A DNA stretch of 64,000 nt from assembly GCF_047663525.1 (NCBI RefSeq), contig NC_092621.1:7188501-7252500 (forward strand), given 5' to 3'. Both the position numbers and the translations under genes were made by a program. Each line of letters opens with the position of its first letter. Position 1 is the first letter of the stretch. Below are positions 13,201 through 25,645 of this stretch, one piece after another. A model generated the notes under the pieces. That model saw only the letters and a program-made list of their open reading frames with translations. It was not told the DNA's origin and searched no databases. The DNA is from Anas platyrhynchos (taxonomy: Eukaryota > Chordata > Aves > Anseriformes > Anatidae).

Positions 13201-16200
13201 AAAACATGGGTAAGTTTTGATTTGTTTATTAGAAACAAAGACACAGAAATCTCACAATAGGATGAAGTAGGAAGGAAAAGGGATACAGCAAAGCCTTTTA
13301 AATTTCCTTGTGCCTTAGACAAGCTTGAAATTTTGACAGGCCTCCTCCACTCCTGACTGCACAGGAATGGAACACCTAAACACTAAGTGAAACTCTACAC
13401 ATGTTGGATTTTTGCAGTGGATGTCTGCTATTTGCAGGTACCTGATTGAATTTCCAGCAGATGCCTAGCAGGTCATTTCAGTTGTCAGCCCCAAGCAGGT
13501 AATGAGAATTTATCAGCTCCTTGTTCACATTCACAGCTGATCTCTCACCAGTGCATTTCTATAAATATTCCTCTTATTTATCTGGATGCATTTTGAATTA
13601 GCAGCTTATTTTGTTTCATTGTGTTTGTATTTCTATTTATCTATTTATTTGGTTTAGATAGGCAGACTAAGTAACAAGAAGGTGTTTATAACTCTGTCCT
13701 CACAAGTGACACCATGAATGGAGATTTCAGCATACGAATGCTTACATTGACATCAACAACAATAATTGCATTAATCTTTGCAGTCTCATCAGAAATTTGC
13801 CCAGGAAATATAGCATGGAAGCTGAGAGCCATTGTTTCATAAAAAATAAAGAAACCTATAATTTTATTGAAAGCACAAAAATGATATTGTTTAGAAACTA
13901 CTTGAAATAATAGCCATTGTGTCACCAGGCTTGTCAACTTTTATGTCAGCCAAAGAAAGCTGCAAAGAAAAAATATCTCTAAGTGCTCAGACAATTATAA
14001 CATTGGAGTTGAGAGGTTGCACAGGGTCTCAGGAAGAATCTTAAAGCTCCTGTTTTTGTAGCACTTAGCCAACTAAGTTTAAATTCAGAGCTGAGGTGGG
14101 GAGGTAGTAAGAAGAATGTTGTTAAATGAAGCAGAGAAAGTGAATGAAGACACATATCCATATTTTAACTGTGTACCAGTTAGATATTTTGTGAGTCTAA
14201 ATAAGAAAGGTGTGGTTTGTACTAGAATAGGTACTAGATCAAACTGAAAAGATAGATTCTAAAATACATTTTGAGAAGAGAACTCATATCAAAGAACCTC
14301 ATCTGGTCCATTCTCAGTATTGCTAACTTAGACATGATATCTTCTGAGAGAATTTCAACATGCAGTAATGACATTAATATCACATATAATTTTTATGTGA
14401 TAATAATTATAATTTCACATTATAATTTTGTATGCATAATTATATGTCCTGGAACAGATATTTCACACGTGAGCCTCTTGGCACGGCTATACATTGTAGG
14501 CTTCACATTATACACTCAGAAACTCTTTCTGTGGAACATCATGTTCCACTTGGAAGATACAAAACAAACAAACAAACAAGAAAAACCATAGCAAATTTTC
14601 TAGCAAACTCCATTTTGGCTGGAAAAACTGGCATGATATTGAGGCACACAGAGAAAATATTTTGTCTAACAATGCTAAATTTCCATCCCATGTAAATCTT
14701 TTTTATCTGTTTTAATGACTGAGTGTTTACCTTCTACAGGGGAAATGAAATAATCAGTGTCTGTGTTGATTCTAAAACAAAAGATTAGATGAAGTTCATT
14801 TCAGGATCACTGTGAACTTGACTTTGAATTAGGTTAAAAATATATTGTTGTAACTTACACTAAATCTGATGGATTTTATGTTTTTGGAATACCAATCAGA
14901 AAAAAAAAAAAAAAAAGGCCAGGAAGAATCAGCTCAACTTCTAATAATTTCCAAAAAAAAAAAAAAAAAAAAGAGGAATGCCAGCTAAGAAAAGAGGAAT
15001 GACTAATCCTATTCAACAGAGTAATAATGAAAGTGAGGAGTGTATTTCTTGTAAACACAGAGACTGGAAGAGGTCTCAGAATCATCAAGTGTTATTTCTT
15101 CATTGAAAATATTACATTACATTACATTACACAGTTTCTTTACAATAGGTTTACTTTTCATTTAAAAATGAACACGGATTATGCGGTTTTGATTGTGGTG
15201 TTTTTGTTTTTGTTTTGTTTTGTTTTGTTGTTGTTATTTGTTTCTATCCTTACTTCTCTTGCTTGAAGGTTGATTATCAGAAACCTTCTTCTAATGTCCA
15301 ATTTCACTGTATTATTTCCTTCACAAAATGATGATCTGTCTCTGTGACCCACCAACACATCCCAGTGCCTTGGTAATATTTACATATCCAGAAATACATG
15401 CCAAGAAATCAGCATAAAACTGAATGATGACTGCCATGGAACTGTTGCATTGACGTAAATCAACAGCAGCACCAACAGTAATTGTGACATGTCATTTTCA
15501 GCCTTTGTTATTAGAACTGTGTCGCTGTATCCGCTGAAACCACCCCCAGGCTACTGTGGCTCCATGAATTGCTGCTAATTCCATTTTGTAATGATACTGG
15601 GAAAAATTTAATCACTTCAGAGGCTGAGGATGACAAAACTTTATTTAACCTAGAGGCACAGGGATCTGCATGTTTCAACCTCTAGCTCTCCCAAGAAGCC
15701 ATGCTATTTTTTTTATATATTTTTTTTCCAGCTTTGAGGCATTCATCTGCCTGCATGTATTGCTTTTGTGTGCAAACAAGAATTAGCACCCAAGGGTCCC
15801 ACTCTCATACTGCCCTCTCGTCAATGATGGTCAGTGTTTGATACTTGAGAGCAACAGACTCTGACATGCAGCCAGAAGAACCAATTGTTCAGCATTATAC
15901 TTCAGGGAAAAAGGGGTGAGAATGCCTTTCATCTTTCTTAAGCAATTCATGCCCTGAAGCAGGAGGGTTGAGGTCCCCTGTTGTTTTATCCTTGCTAGTG
16001 TCACTCATTCATAACTACTGGATTTTTCATGATGCTTCACCCTGTGAGATTATACTTTGGCTTCCTAGAATACAGATCCTTTTCTGGCAGAGTCAAGTGT
16101 TTACTTTAAGCATACAGGGAATGGCTTTGCAGCAGATGACCCAGGCTCTCACTCAAGTATTGATCCAAATACCCCTTATTCCAATCACACACAAAAATTT

Positions 16201-18472
16201 CTCATGCAACTTTAACTGAAAAAGTTTTATTCTTTCAGTCTTTCTTTGAGTATCAGTTTGGTGTATGGCTTGGTTTAACTTGCATGTTAGATGTTGGAAA
16301 ATTCATCCATTCTAATCTTTAAGACTTATTCTGCATGCAGAATTGTTTCTCTGTGTATATTTTAGTTAGGTTTTCTAAGTAAATGAACCCGATAAAACAA
16401 CATTCTGTCATTACATTTCTTTCAATGTGTGCATGTTTTTCTGTTTATCTATGTGTCAGCACTCTCTCTTCAACAGCTTGTGAACCCGTTACTCAGTCTT
16501 GTGCACAACTAATAGAGCATAATTTTATAACTATTAAGCTTTAATATATTCAATAAAAATAATGATGAGGGGGAAAAAACAAACAAACAAACAAACTAAA
16601 AAAAAAACATCATATTAATTCATATCATCTCCTAAGGGCTAAGATCATGAAATGTATTCTTAAGAGTAATAACACATGGGAAAAAGGAGCAAGTTGTGCC
16701 CCAGTAACAGGAAATACTGCAGTCAATGTTCTTACTTTATTACCACAAAACATAAAGCCATAAGATACATGCATTCCTTACTTAATGCTGCTCACATGTT
16801 TCTTTAGTATCGTTTGATATAGGATTCAAGACCAGATCTTTGTAGTCTTCCTAACGAAATCAAGAAACATGAACATGGTTAGTACTTTCATAGTTCTGTA
16901 AAGGGAGAAGAGCAAGTTACCTGAGCTGTCATCCATCTTTAGCCTGGTTGGGATCAGACCCATTATAGTAATTCTTGGTCTTTATATAGCACTTTTCGCT
17001 CTTAGATTTCACAGCACTTTTCAGGGAAGTAGAAGAGGCTTTGACAAAACCATATTCCCATCAGGAATGCACAGTTCACTCAGAAATGAAACACTTTACA
17101 AAATTGGGTCAGCTTCAATATAATATTGTTCTGAAGAAAAATGGAATAAAAGCTCTCACAATTCAAAATACTACATTTTGACATTGTTGAAATAGCTATT
17201 TCTTTCTTCTTTGGCTCTTTCTTCTGAAATTACTTTCCATTTCTGTGTTTTAATATTGCATAACATACCATACAGTACTATTCCATACCATACTAGATCA
17301 TAATACATATGATAAAAAGTCAGTTGAAATGTTTCAAATGTATCATAATGTACTAAACCAGCTTTTTTTCTTGATGAGAAATTAACAATTCCAGTTCTCC
17401 TTTTAAGTTATATGCAGCTGAAATTGGCAATTCTGTCAGTTTTCATTAAGTTGTAATTACATCTTCTGTATAACCAGAAAAGGATACTTATTCCTATCCT
17501 ACAAATGAGAAACTTGAGCCATAGAGTAGAAAATACTGAAGCTCAGAAAATAGATGCAGGCAGAGCTGGGGCCCAACATTCTAGATCTGAATAGAACTAT
17601 ATATCCAGGGGTACAGACAGACTTCTTCCAAACTTCAAATATTTTTCTTGCAACCTGGAGCAAGGAAAACAATAATGTTTTATTTTTTGCCTCCCTAAAC
17701 AGATCAAACCCAGAACCCTTGTAACCCAAAACTAAGAAATGGGATCTAATATGTCAAAGAATGTCTGTGAATACACCTTCTGTTCAAAATTGGGAAAAAT
17801 TGCATGAATGAAATATTATGAGAATTTTAAAGTTGATATATCAATGTTCTCAAATAAAAAACAGTTTAATCTGAACATTTCCAGCTATATTCCTATGTGT
17901 TGGCACTTTGTTCTCTGCAGAATTTAAAATCACAACTTCTCTACACTTCTCTGAAAGAAATAGGATCACTGAGTGAAATGTGCTATGGAAGCTGATCTGA
18001 ATATGCTATTGCAATTTTTCAAGAGCAGAATTCTAATCCACATTGATTTGATGTAAGTTAATAACATTTGAAGAAAACCCAGGAGAGCAAATCAAGTCCT
18101 GTTAAGAGGGGGACATCAATGTACAACAGGTATGACCGAGAAGCCTGCTGATTAAACCTTAGTGAACTTTCTCACTTCATACATTAAGAAAAAGATTCAG
18201 ACTGTTAGCAGCAAACTGTGTAGACCTTATTTCATTTAAACTTTCTTGCTGTTTGTTGTTTTGGTAGTTGTTGTTGCTTTCTTTTGATTTGTTTTGTTTA
18301 GAAAAATTCAAAACCTTTATCGTGATCTATTTTTATAGATAAAACATTTGAATTTTCTATTTCAAAAAGTTTAGTCAAATAAAATTAGTTCCAAATTTCC
18401 TTTTTTAAATTCTGTTTTGAAAACTCCAAAAAAGTGGATAAAAACACTTATTTGACATTAAAATATATTTGA
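13201..18472. other. Unique DNA, no gene seen; possible conserved blocks
   Basis: No gene found. Two segments, about 13430-13620 and 15420-15680, have complex non-repetitive texture with homeodomain-like TAAT cores, and could be conserved non-coding elements; this cannot be tested here. Poly-A runs occur near 14900-14917 and 14955-14972, and a short ATTAC repeat near 15107-15131. Confidence 0.5.
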
Positions 18473-19088
18473 ATATTTGTCGTGGTTTAACCCGGCCGTC
18501 AGCTAAACACCACGCAGCCGTTCGCTCACCCTCCCCCCTCCCTCTCTGGGACGGGGGAGAGAAATGGAAAGTGAAGCCCGTAAGTTGAGATAAAGACAGT
18601 TTAATAAGACAGGAAAATAATAATAACAAAATAATAATAACAATAATAACAATAATAACAATAATAATACCATGGTGATAATAGGAAAGTAATAATAATA
18701 TGTACAAACAAGTGATGCACAATGCAATTGCTCACCACTCGCTGACCGATGCCCAGCCTAACCCCGAGCAGTCCGGCCCCCTCCCCCCGGCTAGCCACCC
18801 CTATATATTGTTTAGCATGACGTCAGATGGTATGGAATACCCCTTTGGCTAGTTTGGGTCAGCTGTCCTGGGTCTGTCCCCTCCCAGCTCTTACTGCACC
18901 CCCAGCCTGCCTGTTGGCAGGACAGAGCAAAAGGCTGAGATGTCCTTGGCTTGGTATAAGCACTGCTCTGCAACAATTAAAGCATCGAGGTGTTATCAGC
19001 ACTCTTCTCATCCTAAGCCAAAACACAGCATTCCACTAGCTGCTAGGAAGAAAATTAATTTTGTTCTAACTGAAACCAGGACAATATT
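18473..19088 (-). mobile_element. Solo LTR, ERVL-like avian family (copy 1, minus)
   Basis: The LTR runs 18478-19083 (606 bp) on the minus strand, opening TGTCCTGGTTTCAG and closing GGTTAAACCACGACA in its own orientation. It is flanked by a perfect 5-bp target-site duplication ATATT (18473-18477 and 19084-19088), which supports a solo LTR made by LTR-LTR recombination. Inside are a consensus CRE (TGACGTCA, 18818-18825), a TATATA box just downstream, an ATTAAA poly-A signal, and a TTATTG-type microsatellite in R. This LTR type is widespread in neoavian genomes (recalled, not searched). A 5-bp duplication fits class III (ERVL) or some class I elements. Close relative of 25032-25640. Confidence 0.9.
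18818..18825 (-). promoter_or_regulatory. Consensus CRE in LTR copy 1
   Basis: The palindrome TGACGTCA is the consensus CREB/ATF site. It sits shortly upstream of the LTR TATA box on the minus strand and is also perfect in the copy at 25283-25290. Confidence 0.75.
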
Positions 19089-21742
19089 TTACAAATATTC
19101 AAAAATATCAAACAAAACTATATGGCTTTTTTTTTTTTTTGGCTTACCAAAAATATTTTCCTTTTCACAAACTTTGTGGAACCATGATCCAAGCAAGAAA
19201 TTAGTTACTTCCACTCCTTTTTCCATAAGTTTGTTCCTCCTTTCTAGTATTGCATGTCCTTTAGGAATCTAAGGTGAGGAGGAATTTGTCTTACAATTCT
19301 GCTCATTTTAAATAATCTATAGTCTGTGCTCCTTGAGCACACTTATGCAATATGAATCTATGTTGAATACACAGAGCAAAGTTTATATGTGTGTTTTGTC
19401 AAATGTCTCTGCATTTGTACTCTATGTGCTAGGGTGCAGATGTGGACCTCAGGTTGATTTTTGTCCAGCATATTTTAATATTCAGTTCCTATAGGTAGGC
19501 TGGTAAGAGCCACATGTACATGTCCATACACATGTATACAGAGTGAAAAATATCAGAGAGGCTGAAGATAGTGTCTCAATGTGTGCAATTACTAGTGTAT
19601 AGACTACATGTTTGTGGAGGCATTTGGGTATCACTTGAGAGGGGACAGGTTTGCTTTTGAATTCTGTATACCAAAAAAAAAGATTTTCTAGCAATTATGT
19701 TTAATTCAACTACATGTTTTGTGTAAAGGCTGTTGATGAAATACTGCTTCATACCTCCATTTTTCATTGTACCATAAACAAAACAAAACAAAACAAAAAA
19801 GATGTTGTACTTTAGATGACTGTAAACTCTCTCTGTTAGAAAGGAGTGTTAAATCTGTCCATTTTAAAACCTAACCTTACAGATGATGTAGGTGTAATTT
19901 ACAGACTAAAGATAGGTGACATTTACAGAAGAAAGATGTTTTAGCTGCAAAGCCTTATGTTGGAAGACATTTCTCCATTCTAAAGTCACTATAGAACTTA
20001 TTCAGACTACATAAATCCAGTTTCAGTCCCAGACCTCTTTTTTTCCCTCACAATATCCAGTCTTGGAAAAAGATGTATAGCCTTCTGAAAACTGGGTGGG
20101 TGCCCACTGGGAAGGCTTAATTCACCCTCTGGTTCAGACACTCCCAAGCCTTAACTATCTTCCTCTACATTGTTCAGGGTCACAGAAGTGTCCTAACTTC
20201 TTACCTAGTAAATAGAAGGAAGTAAATTTGTTAGTCAAGTATTTGGAATTACTGGTCTGATGTCTGCTTTCTAAGTGCTGTAGAGTCTGTTTGGCAACTA
20301 AAATAAGTGTTCTGAAATGGCTCCTAATATTTTTCTTCCTAATCATAAATTATCTTGCAAACTCCCTGACAAAAACAAGATTTTTTTTTTCATGCCAAAA
20401 TGTCTATACAAAGTAAAACATTTCCATATATTAAGTAAGTAATTACTTCTAACAAAGGGGCTAGGAGTACAATCAAAATTTAGTTTTTGGCATCTATCAC
20501 ATTCTTCCTCTGCATGTAGAATCAGATTTAATTCAACACAGAAACAAGCAGAAGCTTAATTTTCGCTTAATTTTCAAGATTTCCTGCAATGCCACGCTTA
20601 CTGTTTATCTTGTAAAAGCTGAATAATATGTAAACTTCAGCTGGGTGTATACAAGAGTTAGAGCTGTTGTGGCATGTAAAGTCTGAAAATGCACATTGTA
20701 CCAAGGCTCTAGTGTTGTTTACCACTAGATGTTAATGCATTTAAGGTAAAACTTTCTTTAACCTTTTACTAAATAACTTTGTAGAGTGGCTGGGAAGCCA
20801 CTGAGTGACTCAGAAGCATGAGACTTTCTGTATATTTAATCTGTCCAAGCTAAAGGCTGAACTTGGGTGAGAGCTTCCTCACTGAACTCTGTTTTGAAGC
20901 AAGACAAATCTCACCATAGAAAAGACATGGCAGACAGTGTCCTAAAGTTAAGTGTATTAAGAGAAGCAAATAGGAACAACCTCTGTCACTCTTTAAAACA
21001 CTGCTAAAATGCTTTACAGGACAAAATGAAACTCCATGATCTTTCACTAAAGTAATTCATTATCATTGCCTTCTTACTTCATCATCATTTCTTTGCTAGC
21101 CTTAAGGTCTATGAAAGATTTGTAGAATAATACTTTACGAACTAGAAGTTAGGTGAGTAGGACAAGCCAAATGTTTTTCACTTGTTGGTGGACAGAGATA
21201 GTGACATTCAGAAAGTCATTCACACACTTTAAGATATATTTCTCTATTAAATCATCTTCTGAAAGCATACAGTTAATTCCTTTGACCACATGCAAAAATG
21301 GTCTTCTATTTGCTGAAACTAGACATGTAACTTTGATGACTAAATTTAGGTGAGATCAAACATGCCTTCAAGAAACTATGGTAATTCTGCAAAGCTTATC
21401 CTTTTGTGCTCCCTCTTTCTCCTGCTGTTTCTTTTGTTCACTTGTCACTTCTCATTTTCATGTCATGTATCTAAACTTCGATCATAAGCTTTTTGAAGCA
21501 GAAACCAGGCATGAATATTTGTCTCAACAATGAATAACCAGCTTAATCTACAAGTAGGATAGGCAGCTGTAGAGTGCCTAAAATATTCTACACAAATTAA
21601 TCATGTATGATTAGGATTTTATTAGAAAATCTGCTCCCCTTTACCAACATAATTCCACTATGTCCAAGAAGATATAGTGAGGTTTGTGTTTAAAGTTTCA
21701 TTGTTTTTTAAAAAAGAAGGCTATCACCAAAAGTGACTGATG

Positions 21743-21782
21743 ATGTAATACCATATTACAATTGTAATACCATATTACAATT
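21743..21782. repeat. Tandem duplication of a palindromic 17-18 bp unit
   Basis: The unit GTAATACCATATTACAATT occurs twice head to tail. Each unit has internal dyad symmetry, so the pair could form a small cruciform. Confidence 0.75.
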
Positions 21783-23429
21783 GCTAGTAACAGACCTCAG
21801 GCTTTGCACTGAGTTTCCAAGAGCACATGTCTGAGGCCTTTAAGGCTTCATCTGTTTTTGACCTGCAGCTGTCTCACTTGGTTTAATTGTAACACCAATT
21901 CCTCCAATTCATCAGGTGCCTATAAATATTAGGTTTCACTTCTGTTTATCTTTTTGTGGGACAACCAATACTGCTATATAAATGACAGCAAGAAACAAAG
22001 GACTCCCTCTCAGTACTGGAAAAGGAATCTTAGTATTCAGCGCCCTACCACAAATAGAATGAAACCAGAGGCATTGCAGCTCTGAGAAGTAGTAGAAGGG
22101 TTTATATAACACCAGGAAAAGAGATAAAAACTGAGTGTCTTTTTCTATAATATTATAATGTTCTTTTTCTATAATACTAGATCTGAATTAATAATGATAG
22201 CACTCTTAAGATTTCAGTTATACTAACAAAAAATCCTTGATTTTATAAATAGATAGCTATATTTTTTTTTTTTTTTCCCCATAAATAGGATTTTGAATAT
22301 AACACCTTTTTGCTATAATATTAAAGTGTTCATTAATTCTTTCAAGGACTACTTGTCCTTCTTGGTAACAAAAGTTAAGATAAGGTTGTCAGCTTGAAGT
22401 TATCAAGTGCAATTACAAAATAAAAAATAATATTAAAAAAAAAAAAAAGAAAGTTTTGCTTATCAGATCACTTGTTTTACAGAACTTTTAGAAAGTAAAG
22501 TAAAGGTTTGACTACTTCAGTGTTCAGATTTTCTTTAGGTTAACTAATTGTTGCTATAATAAATAAATGAATAAAAATAGAAAAGGGAAAGAACTCTAGC
22601 CTAGCTAATCACTGCAGAATTGGCCTGCAGATTCTTGGAGAATCCAGCAAATAGCATCCAAAACACCTAAAGAAAATTGTAAGAAGCTCCCATTGCGTCT
22701 GACAGCATCTGAATGTGATTGTAAATTTTTATTTTTATTTTTTTAATTTTTTTAATTTTTTGTATCTATCCATAACTTTATGTCAACTTATTATATTCAG
22801 AAAATAACTTCAGGACATACACTTTGTTTAAAGAGCAAATGAAGATAAAATACTTCTTTTCAAGAGACATTTTTATTGTTTTTCCCCCAAATACAGAACT
22901 CAAACCATCAAGACTGCTGTTTCTCTGATAAAAGAGTTGTCACATTTTCATTTGTGTGAAGGAAGACCTCCACAATTTGGGCCAAGCCATGTATTTTGTC
23001 CCTCAATTAGAAGGGGAAACTAGTTTAGCTTTAGCCACCATGCTTTAGCCTAAAATTAGGTGAAAGGAACTCTAGCATATGTTTACAAACCTTTTTCACC
23101 TTGTTCCATATCTCCTGGCTTCTGAGTTGGCTATAGGCACAAAGAAAGCTACCTCATCTGTAAACTGAGCTATAATGGTGATGACATTAGAGATCAGGAA
23201 AAATATTCCCTCCAGAACACAGAATATTTGCAAACTTCTGAGAGGTTTAGATTCCAGATAAACTTCAGACAACTAGTTAAACTTTGTGTGTTTATTGGAA
23301 ATAGGTACATGTTTCTTCCTCCATAATTACGTGTCTGCTTTCCCTCTCAAAATATCCTCCTGGCATTTCTTGCTGTCAGAGACCGTAGACAAATAGTAAG
23401 ACAGGTGTTTTGTTAAGGCTCAAAAAGCC

Positions 23430-23545
23430 AATAATAAGCATCCAATCTGACCTTCTATGTGACAAGCCAAAAAAATTTACCAAGTAATTCTTGCACCAGT
23501 CCTTATTCCTGGATGTGCTACAAGCAGTCTTTTAGAAAGGCATCC
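23430..23545 (+). mobile_element. Possible ancient LINE relic
   Basis: The segment with CCAATCTGACCTTCTATGTG, followed by a spacer and then AATTCTTGCACCAGTCC, recalls a stretch found in old amniote CR1-type repeats. Decayed, without coding potential and with uncertain ends. Confidence 0.35.
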
Positions 23546-25282
23546 AGGTCACATTGTCACCATTCCCTGAGGCTCCATGCTGGTTTCACATATCTGACTC
23601 CCCAGGACAACAGCAGGATCTTTGGAAAATCATCAGAGACAGCTTTCAAACCTACATGCTTGCAGTGTGATTATAGCTTCTAAAAACAATGATGTAGACT
23701 GCAAGCAAAAGGAGCAGATCCACGCTTATTGTCTGAAGTTCTTGCAACAGAAATATTAAGTCTTACAGAAAGAATGTCTTCATTGAAGAACAAGGAATGT
23801 AATTTAGCATGTAGCACTCCCAGGAAGGCAAATGACTGATAACTAATTGTTTTTCTCATTACAGAGAACATCAGTGATTGTACCAGTGTCAGTCTCTCTC
23901 AGAAAACATTCTAGACAAACATTATTTATAATGTGCAGCAATAATAGTAATGATATACTGCATTTGTACAATGACATCCATCTTGATGAATACTAAAATA
24001 CTCTAAAATCTTGGCGATCTGCTACTTTAATATGGTTGACCAAGACCTTGGATATTTAGATAAAAATATAAAATAAAATATGACTATAACTAGCAAAGAA
24101 ATGAACAAATATTCCTAACTTTGCTGACTTATGTCCAAAAGCTTCTTGCCAAGGCTCACTTGTTTGTCCTCTATTAAGTATTTCCCCTGTTGAGCATTAA
24201 TATTCAAAAGCATTTACTATCTAAATCTTCCAGGTTTGGAGGAGACAGGTTTCTTAGTTCCACCTTTGTTCAGCTCTAACTGCATGTACTAGCATTGTAT
24301 AGTTGTTTTAATTACTTTTGTGAGCAGTAACTCATAGCATTGCTACTATGATATACAATGATCATTGTTATTTTGGCAATGATTCTTCCTGTTATTCAAG
24401 TTAATATTGTAATTCTTGTTGCTGTAGTGAGGATGTTAAAATTAAAATTAATTAATTGTAACATCAAATATAATAATAATAATTAATAATAATAGTAATA
24501 ATAATGATGTGTGGAGGAGCATACTTCATTAAAGAATCCTAATATGCTCTCTTACAATAATGCTTCCTAATAATCCAAGAGGTAAGAATTCTCTCAACTT
24601 ACAATAAAGAAATATCCTGGTTTGTGCAGGGGTATAATGAGTTTTCAAATGCCAGTGACAAACTCCCACTAACTTCAGCTAAATAACACTATTCTTTAAT
24701 AAGGTCAATCACTAGTTTATTTTGAAAAATAAAAAGGAATACTAACTGAATTAATATATAAGCTGGCATGGACCGTCAATGAGTGAACCAAGGAAGTTAA
24801 ATAAGTTTCATTTCACCTAACCTTAACTATGTAAATATTAGATGTTGAGCCTAAGAAGGCTACATTAGCTCTCTCTGTTGGAAATGGAGACCCACCCTCC
24901 TAAGAAAGCTGCTTAAGATATGTGAGCTGAAGCATCTTTGAAAGTTTCTTCATCTATCAGTTTGCTACAGAGAAAACCTAGGTATATAGGCCTTACTTTT
25001 AAGGAAGGAAAATTACAGACTACCTGAGAGTTGTCCTGGTTTCAGTTAGAACGGAGTTAATTTTTTTAGTAGCTGGTAGAATTCTATGTTTTGGCTTAGG
25101 ATGAGAAGAGTGCTGATAACACCTCGATGTTTTAATTGTTGCAGAGCAGTGCTTATACTAAGCCAAGGACATCTCAGCTTCTTGCTCCTGCCAACAGGCA
25201 GGCTGGGGGTGCAGTAAGAGCTGGGAGGGGACAGACCCAGGACAGCTGACCCAAACTAGCCAAAGGGGTATTCCATACCATC

Positions 25283-25290
25283 TGACGTCA
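25283..25290 (+). promoter_or_regulatory. Consensus CRE in LTR copy 2
   Basis: Perfect TGACGTCA immediately upstream of the LTR TATA box, at the same place as in copy 1. Confidence 0.75.
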
Positions 25291-25433
25291 TGCTAAACAA
25301 TATATAGGGGTGGCTAGCCGGGGGAGGGGGCCGGACTGCTGGGGATTAGGCTGGGCATTGGTCAGCGGGTGGTGAGCAATTGCATTGTGCATCACTTGTT
25401 TGTACATATTATTAGTAGTAGTACTATTATCAT

Positions 25434-25502
25434 CATTGTATTATTATTATTATTGTTATTGTTATTGTTATTGTTATTGTTATTGTTATTGTTATTGTTA
25501 TT
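25434..25502 (+). repeat. (TTATTG)n microsatellite inside the LTR
   Basis: About ten near-perfect TTATTG units in the R region. The minus-strand copy at 18478-19083 has a more degenerate version, so the tract has changed length since insertion. Confidence 0.9.
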
Positions 25503-25645
25503 TTCCTGTCTTATTAAACTGTCTTTATCTCAACTCACGGGCTTCACTTTCCATTTCTCTCCCCCGTGCCAGAGAGGGAGGGGGGAGGGTGAGCAAACGG
25601 CTGCATGGTGTTTAGCTGCTGGCCGGGTTAAACAACGACAAGAGT

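Larger units (their letters stand above)
19089..25026. other. Unique AT-rich DNA, no gene seen
   Basis: No exon or RNA gene. Short poly-A/T runs near 20382, 22262 and 22436, a tandem 17-18 bp duplication at about 21743-21782, and a possible ancient LINE fragment at 23430-23545 (listed separately). AAT-rich simple sequence near 24465-24505. Confidence 0.55.
25027..25645 (+). mobile_element. Solo LTR, ERVL-like avian family (copy 2, plus)
   Basis: The LTR runs 25032-25640 (609 bp) from TGTCCTGGTTTCAG to TAAACAACGACA on the plus strand, with a perfect 5-bp target-site duplication AGAGT (25027-25031 and 25641-25645). U3 carries a consensus CRE (25283-25290) about 15 bp before a TATATA box (about 25300). 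R contains a (TTATTG)n tract (about 25434-25502) before the ATTAAA signal (about 25512). It is the same subfamily as 18478-19083 and very similar by eye, but inverted, and the different duplications show independent insertion. Confidence 0.92.

Noticed and set aside
18405-18798. Hydrophobic minus-strand frames resembling membrane proteins
   Set aside because: They read through the AATAAC-type microsatellite inside the solo LTR.
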